Assembly (NCBI GenBank): GCA_050872805.1
Contig: JBNMHN010000001.1
Coordinates: 1 to 58,371 of the forward strand
Source of the DNA: CAKVOD01 sp050872805
GTDB taxonomy: Bacteria > Bacillota > Clostridia > Christensenellales > UBA1242
Reading direction: 5' to 3'
Length of the DNA stretch: 58,371 bases
Below the pieces are notes generated by a model, which saw only the letters and a list, made by a program, of their open reading frames with translations, made no database searches and was not told the origin of the DNA. The translations under genes were made by a program, and so were the position numbers. This document shows positions 48,343 through 55,330 of the stretch, piece by piece (position 1 is the first letter of the stretch; the number at the start of each line of letters is the position of its first letter).

Positions 48343-49389
48343 ATGAAAACTTTTAATTATACAAATTTAAAGAACACTAAGTGGGACAATGAGATTGTTG
48401 CATATATTGCACAAATTCACGAACACAAGGCAAAGCAAGAATTATATTTAAAGCAAAAGCCACAAGAACTACAAAAACTTGTCGACATTGCAAAGGTGCA
48501 AAGCACGCTAAGTTCTAATGCTATTGAGGGCATCAGGACAACAAATACGCGGCTAAAACAACTTGTCAATGAAAAGACAACGCCCAAAAATAGAGATGAA
48601 GAAGAAATTGCGGGCTACCGCGATGTTTTGGAAACAATTCACGCAAGTTTTGAGTATATACCCATTACGCCAAATTATATTTTGCAACTTCATAAAATGC
48701 TATATAGCCATTCTTCAAAAACAATTGGTGGAACTTTTAAAAATGTGCAAAACTATATAAGCGGCACCGATGCAAACGGTCAAACTTATACAATTTTCAC
48801 GCCCCTACCGCCATTTGAAACGCCTATTGCTATTGAAAACATTTGCAATGAGTTTAACAAAACAATCGCGGAAAATGAAGTTGACCCGCTCATTTTGATA
48901 CCGATTTTCATACACGACTTTTTGTGTATTCACCCATTTTTAGACGGCAATGGTAGAATGAGCCGCTTACTAACAACGCTGCTGCTTTATAGGTGCGGCT
49001 ATATGGTTGGAAAATATATTTCACTTGAAGCCAAAATCGCGAAGAACAAGAGTCTATACTATGACGCGCTCAAGCAATCGCAAGAGAATTGGCACATTGG
49101 CAAAGACAACCCCGAAAGTTTTATCAAATATTTGCTAGGAACAATTATATCTGCTTATAGAGATTTTGAAGAAAGGGTTGATATTGTATCATCAAAATCT
49201 ACCGCACTCGAGATGGTTAGAAAAGCAGTAACCACAATTATCGGTAAATTTAACAAGTCATCAATTATTGACCTGTGCCCTAGTTTGAGTGTTAAATCTA
49301 TTGAAAGTTCACTCAAAAAACTTGTAGATGAAGACTTTATAGAAAAACAAGGCTCAGGCAAAAACACCTACTATATTAGAAAAAATTAA
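48343..49389 (+). CDS. Fic-domain AMPylase-type protein with N-terminal inhibitory helix
   Basis: 348 residues from ATG 48343 (ATG 48325 adds six). Residues ~20-45 hold QIHEHKAKQELYLKQKP, typical of the Fic_N region. SSNAIEG fits the (S/T)xxxE(G/N) inhibitory motif, whose Glu blocks ATP binding. The catalytic loop HPFLDGNGRMSRLL begins at residue 197 and is intact. A C-terminal winged-helix-like region (VDIVSSKSTALEMVRKAV...IGKFNKSSIIDLCPSLS) may bind DNA. Fic proteins transfer AMP or related groups to target hydroxyls; self-inhibition in cis is predicted here. The start is uncertain: AGGAG is four bases before 48325, GAGG ten before 48343. Monocistronic. Confidence 0.88.
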   Translation: MKTFNYTNLKNTKWDNEIVAYIAQIHEHKAKQELYLKQKPQELQKLVDIAKVQSTLSSNAIEGIRTTNTRLKQLVNEKTTPKNRDEEEIAGYRDVLETIHASFEYIPITPNYILQLHKMLYSHSSKTIGGTFKNVQNYISGTDANGQTYTIFTPLPPFETPIAIENICNEFNKTIAENEVDPLILIPIFIHDFLCIHPFLDGNGRMSRLLTTLLLYRCGYMVGKYISLEAKIAKNKSLYYDALKQSQENWHIGKDNPESFIKYLLGTIISAYRDFEERVDIVSSKSTALEMVRKAVTTIIGKFNKSSIIDLCPSLSVKSIESSLKKLVDEDFIEKQGSGKNTYYIRKN

Positions 49390-49405
49390 TATTCATAAAA
49401 ATCAA

Positions 49406-49457
49406 AAAAAGAGACCACATTGACAACTAATTCAATGCGGTCTCTTTCTTTTTTATT
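49406..49457. terminator. strong bidirectional terminator
   Basis: AAAGAGACCACATTGA pairs with TCAATG-C-GGTCTCTTT, with A and T runs on both sides. It lies between the convergent Fic and transglutaminase-like genes. Confidence 0.9.
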
Positions 49458-49539
49458 TGTTTTCCCCTTTCGAGGTATTATTAAGGTTTTCATTTTTACT
49501 TTTTTAAGAGTTTCAAATTTTAAAGTTTTTCATTTTTTA

Positions 49540-52227
49540 TTATTTTTTGCTCTTTCCAATCGTATTTTTGCGCGTAATCAGTATAATTGCGGCACAAATG
49601 CCGACGACTGCCAAAATGATTACTGTTGCCAAAACAATTTCAAGCGCGGATGACTTTTTGTCATTGTCCACTACCTTTGCGACTGTTTCGTTTTGCGCAA
49701 ATTGTTCGTTTAGATTTTCAATTTTGTTTGTGCTTTCATAGTTTGCGACGCTAGTTGCGACAAAGGCAATTTTGATTTCGTTTTCGCTCTTCAATGCGTC
49801 GTATGAAAGGCTAAATATATTGTCGACAACGTCGACTTTCTTTTGGTTGAGCAAAACATAGTCGACTTGCATACCGTCGTTTGGCGTGAGCGTATACTCA
49901 ATTGTTTCGCCCGATTTTAGCATTGCGACGCCGTTTACTTCGGCTGTGCCGATTTTAGCGGACACTTTGCCGCCGACTGTTGTTTGATAGGCATAAACAT
50001 TTTTTGTTTCGCTTGTGACTTTGCTGCTGTCAACTGCCATAACCATAAATGGGCTGAACGAGTTGACGACGACCACAAGCCCATACTCAGTGACAACGCA
50101 AGGAATTTCCTCAGTTTGCGTCGGGTCAATTTTGCCGTCTGCGCCCTTTTTGAAGTGGTAAACCTTGAATGTCGTGCCTTTGTTTTCTGGTCCATACCCT
50201 TCTGGGAACCCAAACGCGAGTTTCATATACGAGCCTGCTGGTATTTCTTGCAGCACACCACAAATGTGCAAGTCGAGTTCAAACGTAGCGCTTGCCTTGA
50301 CGTCCTTTGCGTCGATGCCTGCAGCCTCAATCGAACTATCCATCATATCGCTAGCAGTTTTGCTATCAGGCTTTGTTGCGACAAGCACAAGTTGACTTCT
50401 TTGATTTTCGGCAACTTGTTTGCCGTCCTTGTCGACAAATCCCGTCATACTCAAGTCTTGGTTGTCAATCAAAGTTGGCTCGCCGTAGATGTTCATATAC
50501 AATCTGCCGTCGTTGTAAACCTTGCTGCACACTGACCACGGTTTTGCGAATGTGAAACTTGCGGCGCGTGGTGCAGCGTTGCTTGTTTTGCCGACAATGT
50601 TTGTTGGCGTGATGTAGTAGTTGAGCAAGTCGTGTTTATACATTTTGCTTGGCGTCAATGTGAAACTGATTGTTTTATTTCCGTCGAAAACAATGTTTTC
50701 GATTTTGACAAAACTTTGCAAATCACTGTCTTTTGTGCTGTAAATGCTAATTCCAACCGCCTTGCTCTCGTCCACTTTTTTGAGTTCGGCATCATATTCG
50801 ATTTTCATATCGTATGTATTGCCCGCATCCAAAATTGCGGAGTTGGACGGCATCATATTGCGTGGGAATGGTGAACGCGGAACTGCGTTGTAAAATTCAT
50901 TGTATATGATGTCACTTTTTGCCAAAACAAGGTCTTGTTTAAGCGAATTATATGTGCCAAACTGAGTGTCGTCAGGCGCTTGTGTTGTTGCGACAAAGTG
51001 CATATTTTTGACATTTGTGTTGAACGGCATTTTGTCCTCAATTCCGTATGCTTCAAGTGAGGCGAATTTTTGCCAGCCCTCGTCCGTTTCATTTGCGCAG
51101 GCAATGTATATGCCTTCTTCTTTTAATTGCTTTGCGTTTTTACCATTATAGAGAACTGTAATTGTCGAACTTTCATATTCGGTTTCACTTTTCTTTGCGC
51201 CGTATTCAATTTTGGTTGTCAATTCCTCACAACCATAACTATATGTAGCAAGTGTTGGGTACTTGAACTCAAAACCCGATTGCGAAATGACGCCATTTTC
51301 GACATATCTACTAGCGTACTCTGCGCCAAGCAACAAGTAATCTTCTTTATAACTTGCTGCGTCATTGTATGTGCAGTCGACAAGATACCATTTGCCGTCG
51401 AGTGAAACATAGTTCCACGCGTGTGGCTCAAGATTGTTAAATTCATCATAGACGTAACCGACGACTTCAACACACGGAATGCCTTGCGTATCCATTAGCA
51501 ATTTGAATGCGCGCGCATAGCCTTCACACACTGCCTTGCCGTTGATGAGCGCGCCATAAGGCGTGCGAATTGCGGAAGCAAGCGCCGCGTCATCCGCGCA
51601 AAAACCGTAGGTCACAAGCGAGCAAATGAACGTGTTTGCAAGCGCGACTTTTTCTTTTGGCGTTGCTTTCAAGTCTAGTTCCGCCTTTAGTTCCGCAACT
51701 TTAGCGTCAAACGCCGTCTTTGCGCTAGCAACATCCGTAGCGGTGCTAAAGCCGCCGTTTATATAATAACTCCCGTATCTACCCGCGTCAATGCTAGCAA
51801 GATACTTTCCGTTTTGGGCGGCGAAACTAAGCGCTAGCGCGTCGAAATCTACATAAAAGATTTCAGGGTGTTCAAGAAAATAAGCATCTCTGCCCGCGCC
51901 AAAGTCCTTGAGGACTTGGCTTGCGCCGTTTTGATACGCCTTGACATCGGCTTCGGTCAAAACCTTGTTTTCGATAAGGTTGTATTTTCCGTTGCCGCTA
52001 TCTAGTGCGCCCGACGTGTTCATTGCGTCAATCGCGGTGTAAAACTTCTTTGCGTTTGCGTTTAGTTGATTGTAATAACTAAACGCGTTTTCCACGCTTG
52101 CGTCCGCGCCCCCAACCTTTGGCGGCAAGAAGCAAAGCAGCGCGCAAAGCGCAAACACGCACATTGCAATAGCCGCAATGACGCTATATTTGTTTTTTCT
52201 GTATTTGTTTGTTGCATTTTTTGCCAT
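49540..52227 (-). CDS. transglutaminase-like surface protein, C-terminally membrane anchored
   Basis: 895 residues. A signal/membrane helix near 15-38 (VIAAIAMCVFALCALLCFLPP) is followed by a transglutaminase-like domain. Cys234 lies in KAVCEGYARAF, His269 in EPHAWNYV and Asp284 in LVDCTYND, the expected catalytic triad. The middle ~500 residues are beta-rich without a recognised domain. The C-terminus is a helix (LEIVLATVIILAVVGICAAIILI) with the tail TRKNTIGKSKK, no LPXTG. Family members cleave or cross-link peptides, often in the envelope. ATG 52227 is used because GGAGG lies 11 bases upstream, itself inside an earlier in-frame ATG at 52245 that has no SD. Confidence 0.8.
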   Translation of the reverse strand: MAKNATNKYRKNKYSVIAAIAMCVFALCALLCFLPPKVGGADASVENAFSYYNQLNANAKKFYTAIDAMNTSGALDSGNGKYNLIENKVLTEADVKAYQNGASQVLKDFGAGRDAYFLEHPEIFYVDFDALALSFAAQNGKYLASIDAGRYGSYYINGGFSTATDVASAKTAFDAKVAELKAELDLKATPKEKVALANTFICSLVTYGFCADDAALASAIRTPYGALINGKAVCEGYARAFKLLMDTQGIPCVEVVGYVYDEFNNLEPHAWNYVSLDGKWYLVDCTYNDAASYKEDYLLLGAEYASRYVENGVISQSGFEFKYPTLATYSYGCEELTTKIEYGAKKSETEYESSTITVLYNGKNAKQLKEEGIYIACANETDEGWQKFASLEAYGIEDKMPFNTNVKNMHFVATTQAPDDTQFGTYNSLKQDLVLAKSDIIYNEFYNAVPRSPFPRNMMPSNSAILDAGNTYDMKIEYDAELKKVDESKAVGISIYSTKDSDLQSFVKIENIVFDGNKTISFTLTPSKMYKHDLLNYYITPTNIVGKTSNAAPRAASFTFAKPWSVCSKVYNDGRLYMNIYGEPTLIDNQDLSMTGFVDKDGKQVAENQRSQLVLVATKPDSKTASDMMDSSIEAAGIDAKDVKASATFELDLHICGVLQEIPAGSYMKLAFGFPEGYGPENKGTTFKVYHFKKGADGKIDPTQTEEIPCVVTEYGLVVVVNSFSPFMVMAVDSSKVTSETKNVYAYQTTVGGKVSAKIGTAEVNGVAMLKSGETIEYTLTPNDGMQVDYVLLNQKKVDVVDNIFSLSYDALKSENEIKIAFVATSVANYESTNKIENLNEQFAQNETVAKVVDNDKKSSALEIVLATVIILAVVGICAAIILITRKNTIGKSKK

Positions 52228-52258
52228 AACAATATTTTCCTCCATTTTTTCTTTTATT

Positions 52259-52288
52259 ATTATATCAATTCTCCTCCCTCTTTGTCAA
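52259..52288 (-). promoter_or_regulatory. promoter of the transglutaminase-like gene
   Basis: On the minus strand TTGACA (52283-52288), 18-base spacer, TATAAT (52259-52264). Confidence 0.75.
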
Positions 52289-52369
52289 TTAGTTACTTTC
52301 TATTTTTTCTCATTGTCGGTGCGATATAATAAATTGTCCTTTTTATCATTGTAAGCCACTCACCCTCTT

Positions 52370-52480
52370 GTCTTTTTGACCAAAGGCGGAGACGTCTGCC
52401 CTCGCCGCCGCGGAGAGTGCCAGACGGCACAGGTGTGGTTGTTGGTTGGTGCGTATACGTTGTTGTGTGGCGGCAACCAA
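52370..52480. other. GC-rich intergenic stretch without a supported gene
   Basis: This segment is richer in G and C than its surroundings and contains several short inverted repeats (AGACGTCT, GTGCC-AGAC-GGCAC). The GTGCC/GGCAC hairpin with a 4-base loop has the shape of the mosaic-repeat hairpins. I see no ORF or known RNA. Confidence 0.4.
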
Positions 52481-52489
52481 ACCTGCAGT

Positions 52490-52560
52490 CAAGGCGAGCC
52501 TTGCCGAAAGGGTAACCCGATACATTATGGGTTACATAACCGCCTTGACCGCGCTAGCAT
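52490..52560. repeat. second repeat family (CCCGATACATTATGGG ... TTGACCGCGCTAGC)
   Basis: Contains hairpin CAAGG-CGAG-CCTTG, then GTAACC...GGGTTAC enclosing CGATACATTAT, and ends TTGACCGCGCTAGC (52545-52558). The same ending occurs at 8369-8382, 54210-54224 and 54432-54445. Confidence 0.7.
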
Positions 52561-52576
52561 ATAACTATCATACAAA

Positions 52577-52655
52577 AAGAACGGCAGTGCGCCGTCCTCA
52601 AAAGTAAATTAAACGTACAAACAGTACTCACAGTCGCGGGGCTTTCCCCGCAAAT
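52577..52655. repeat. mosaic hairpin repeat, locus 7 (single unit)
   Basis: GTGCGCCGTCCTCAAAAG, a spacer, ACAGTACTCACAGTC and the hairpin GCGGGG-CTTT-CCCCGC (52636-52651). It lies about 20 bases from the stop of the leftward gene ending at 52672. Confidence 0.8.
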
Positions 52656-52671
52656 TGTCATATTGTTAATT

Positions 52672-54003
52672 TCATTTGACAGTGCTGGCGCGCTCAGCGT
52701 CAATGCGAGCAAGGCGCGCTTTTGTTTTTTTAATTTTTTTGTTACCGAACAAAAAGTCGTAGGCAAGCACAAGCAGCCCTTGTATGAGATAAATGTAATA
52801 CTGGAATATGCGGTATATGAGCATCGCCCAAACGACCGTTCCCGACGTCAGGCTGAAGTACGCAAACATCGTGACATACGAAATTTCCGCCACGCCCGCC
52901 GCTCCCGGCCACGGAATGTACGACAGCACCGCATCAATGAGCGTGCACCATATGAACACCGCCGAGTATGTCGCCCAGTCAAAGTGCCCGTTGTTGAACA
53001 TACAAACAACGCACGCGGGTATCATAAATTTGACGACAATGTTCAAAAACGACATCACAAGCATCGTAATCATAACGAAAAAGTTTGACATAAAGTAGCG
53101 GAACGTCTTTTGATACTCCGAAACAAAACGCATAACTTTGCGGAAAAGCGCCGTGTAGTCCTTGATAATGTGCATTTTGTGCAGTAGTTTCAAAATCCAA
53201 ATCGTCAGCGTCGGCCCCACTTTTTTACTGACCGACAGCAGGAACACAAACGCCATAATCGTCGTGTTCAAAACCACGCCAACGACTGCCGCCGTGAACA
53301 CAGTCGGGTCAAGCCCGCCCGCAATTTTTTTGCTGAAAATCAGCACGCTTATCGACACCAAAACCGCGACAATTTGGTTGAAAATATAAACCGCAAACGG
53401 AATCGACGACGCCGTACTGCCCTTGATTCCGCGTTTTGCCATATAGTAAATTTGGAAAGGTTGCCCGCCCGTCGCAAGCGGCGTTATGTTGTCATAGTAG
53501 CGCCCGAGCGCCATCGTCTTGTAACTTAGAAAAGGACGCGAATGTTTTGTAGAGCGCAAAATGAGCAGCCACCAACGGAATGTGTCCGTCGCCATAAGCA
53601 GCGCAAAACACCCGAGCGCCCCAAGCAAGTACCAAAAGTTTGCCACCGCGAACATATCACCAAAGGACGCCATACTGTCGTCCTTGAGGCTCTGCGTGAT
53701 GATGATGACCGCAATAATAGCAATGTTGACAATAAAGAAAATCAGGCTGAGAATCTTTGATTTTTTGCTCTTTTGTTTTTTAGTTTTTTCTTCCGCCTCA
53801 ATGACAGCCTGTTCCGCAATCTGCTCTTGCGTAGCAATGTCTTCAGGCTCTTTGTAAACCGTCAGCATCTCATCAAGCGGTTTAGTCTTGCCCTTGCAAA
53901 CAAAAAGCGCGCCGTGCTTACACTTTAAATGCACATTTTTTTTGATGACGCCCTTTTGAACGCGCAAGGTCTCCTTTTCAATATTTTTGTCGTTTTCTGC
54001 CAT
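52672..54003 (-). CDS. lysylphosphatidylglycerol synthase-like (LPG_synthase_TM / UPF0104) membrane protein
   Basis: 443 residues. The first ~95 residues are a cytoplasmic extension with a CKHG...CKG pair and a charged linker. From about residue 96 there are around eight membrane helices of the LPG_synthase_TM type. FRWWLLILRSTKHSRPFLSYKTMALGRYYDNITPLATGGQPFQIYYMAKRG is the family's central motif, and the SYIPWPGAAGVAEISYVT motif comes near residue 375. The MprF flippase half has this fold; the synthase half (GNAT-like) is missing, so lipid aminoacylation is not predicted. It may translocate a lipid or be a polymer-export partner. ATG 54003 is set by the promoter 25 bases upstream. Confidence 0.78.
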   Translation of the reverse strand: MAENDKNIEKETLRVQKGVIKKNVHLKCKHGALFVCKGKTKPLDEMLTVYKEPEDIATQEQIAEQAVIEAEEKTKKQKSKKSKILSLIFFIVNIAIIAVIIITQSLKDDSMASFGDMFAVANFWYLLGALGCFALLMATDTFRWWLLILRSTKHSRPFLSYKTMALGRYYDNITPLATGGQPFQIYYMAKRGIKGSTASSIPFAVYIFNQIVAVLVSISVLIFSKKIAGGLDPTVFTAAVVGVVLNTTIMAFVFLLSVSKKVGPTLTIWILKLLHKMHIIKDYTALFRKVMRFVSEYQKTFRYFMSNFFVMITMLVMSFLNIVVKFMIPACVVCMFNNGHFDWATYSAVFIWCTLIDAVLSYIPWPGAAGVAEISYVTMFAYFSLTSGTVVWAMLIYRIFQYYIYLIQGLLVLAYDFLFGNKKIKKTKARLARIDAERASTVK

Positions 54004-54034
54004 TTGCCCATCAACCTTTTCACTTAGTACTAGT

Positions 54035-54063
54035 ATAATAGCAAAAAAACATTTTTTTGTCAA
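54035..54063 (-). promoter_or_regulatory. promoter of the LPG-synthase-like gene
   Basis: On the minus strand TTGACA (54058-54063), 17-base spacer, TATTAT (54035-54040). Confidence 0.75.
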
Positions 54064-54160
54064 CATAAACTCAAGGTAAACGCCATTTTTGTTGTGGTTT
54101 AGAACGCTTAATATTGACAATACGTCCTATCTAGTAATTAATTTTAACATTTAATAAGAC

Positions 54161-54447
54161 AAACCTTGCGAGAGCGGCAACCTGTTACATTATGGGTTAC
54201 CCCAAAAATTTGACCGCGCCAGCCTACAAATAAAGAAAACTATTGTAAAAGTGGTAAGTCACCCACCCCCATCGTCATTGCGAGGCAGTCAATGGAATAT
54301 TGTGCCACTACTTGCGCTTATCGCTCCAACTGACACATTAGGTACGTCTGCCTATGCGAACCCGCCCATCCCTTGACAACGTGGCAATCTCCCGGAAGGG
54401 CAACCCGATACATTATGAGCGAGTTTACACATTGACCGCGCTAGCAA
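54161..54447. repeat. second repeat family, two further copies, and a split CGTCATTGCGAGG ... GTGGCAATCTC element
   Basis: Copies of the TACATTATGGG...TTGACCGCGC(C/T)AGC unit lie at 54174-54225 and about 54394-54445. Between them is CGTCATTGCGAGG (54273-54285) and GTGGCAATCTCCCG (54381-54394), the two halves of a repeat known from many bacterial genomes. No gene is supported. Confidence 0.65.
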
Positions 54448-54451
54448 ACAT

Positions 54452-54575
54452 AAAAGGTACATAGCAAATTAACTATGTACCTACTTTCATATAAAGTCAC
54501 TCACCAAACCTGCAGCAGCGGCCTATGCCGCCCAAACCTGCAGCCGTGCGCTTTCGCACCACATCGTCCAAAAGC
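54452..54575. repeat. mosaic hairpin repeat, locus 8
   Basis: Palindrome with arms GGTACATAG / CTATGTACC (54456-54481), then CACTCACCAAACCTGCAGCA (54499-54518), hairpin GCGGC-CTAT-GCCGC (54519-54532), AAACCTGCAG and hairpin GTGCG-CTTT-CGCAC (54546-54559). Confidence 0.85.
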
Positions 54576-54632
54576 CTGACACCTTTGCAAAGATTATGGT
54601 CAAAAAACCTGACACCTCCTTGACAAACCCCA

Positions 54633-54819
54633 GCAAAATATTGCGCAATACTCAAACAATTATGCCAAGCCCAAAATCAAAAAAATGCTACTACTCAATC
54701 CCTAAACAACTTTATCGCGGACTTCAAACCGCCATATGCCTACAAGTTTATTAGCGGTAATATCGGCGTCGACGGCGTCAAAGTTACGCTGCCACTTTAT
54801 ATGGCAATGTTTATCTAAA
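54633..54819 (+). pseudogene. possible remnant of a coding sequence
   Basis: A frame without a start codon runs from after a TGA near 54632 to TAA at 54817-54819 and ends with a protein-like stretch (DFKPPYAYKFISGNIGVDGV, then KVTLPLYMAMFI). There is no SD and no ATG at a sensible position. The composition of the last ~37 codons looks coding, so it may be the end of a decayed gene. I do not recognise the protein. A direct repeat CCTGACACCT precedes it (around 54576 and 54609). Confidence 0.3.
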
Positions 54820-54857
54820 AATATCAAATGTTTTGACAAAACATTTGATATTTTTAT
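54817..54857. terminator. strong bidirectional terminator
   Basis: AAAAATATCAAATGTTTT pairs with AAAACATTTGATATTTTT around a 3-base loop. It ends the pyrophosphatase gene on the minus strand. Confidence 0.9.
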
Positions 54858-54861
54858 TATG

Positions 54862-55197
54862 TTATTTTCTTATTATCACAGATTCAAACCATTGTTCTTG
54901 AAACTCTGTAAGGGCACGAATTTGTTCGTCGGTGTAATTTTTACCTTTCGCCACGACAACCAATTTATCATCGTCGTCATTAGTTCTATGTATTATTGCA
55001 ATAACTTCGCCTTCAAATTCTTCCAAAGGGCTATGCTCACCTAGCACATAGGCATCTAATTCTTCCCCGTCTCCAGAAACCGTGTTTGGAATGTATCCAT
55101 AATTAACTTCGTAAATAAACCCGTGTTTAGGGTGTTTTGTTCCAAGCGGTCTATCCATTTTTACTTTTACAGTCTGCCCTAGATAATTTTCGTTCAT
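54862..55197 (-). CDS. ppa: inorganic pyrophosphatase, short family I type
   Basis: 111 residues. GQTVKVKMDRPLGTKHPKHGFIYEVNYGYIPNTVSGDGEELDAYVLG holds the Lys, Tyr and D-G-E-E-x-D-A-Y motif that binds the metal ions in family I enzymes. IAIIHRTNDDDDKLVVVA follows. It is shorter than the classic ~170-residue enzyme but matches the compact form annotated in many Clostridia. It splits pyrophosphate to drive biosynthetic reactions, including the tRNA charging done by its neighbours PheS/PheT. GGAGG lies five bases before ATG 55197. Confidence 0.82.
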   Translation of the reverse strand: MNENYLGQTVKVKMDRPLGTKHPKHGFIYEVNYGYIPNTVSGDGEELDAYVLGEHSPLEEFEGEVIAIIHRTNDDDDKLVVVAKGKNYTDEQIRALTEFQEQWFESVIIRK

Positions 55198-55210
55198 AAT
55201 AACCTCCAAC

Positions 55211-55252
55211 AAAAAATAAAGTGAAATTGCCAGCGTTTCAAAGCAATTTCAC
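55211..55252 (-). terminator. hairpin between pheT and ppa: pheT terminator and possible ppa attenuator
   Basis: On the minus strand GTGAAATTGC pairs with GCAATTTCAC across 12 bases and is followed by TTTATTTTTTG. It lies downstream of the ppa promoter (55265-55293), so it is within the ppa leader. Confidence 0.75.
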
Positions 55253-55264
55253 TTGTATAAAGAT

Positions 55265-55293
55265 ATTATATACCACGACACAAAATTTGTCAA
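55265..55293 (-). promoter_or_regulatory. consensus promoter of ppa
   Basis: On the minus strand TTGACA (55288-55293), 17-base spacer, TATAAT (55265-55270), an exact consensus match. Start predicted near 55258, directly before the hairpin at 55221-55252. Confidence 0.85.
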
Positions 55294-55330
55294 ACATTTT
55301 TATAGCCAACTAAAAATAATTTATTCAATT

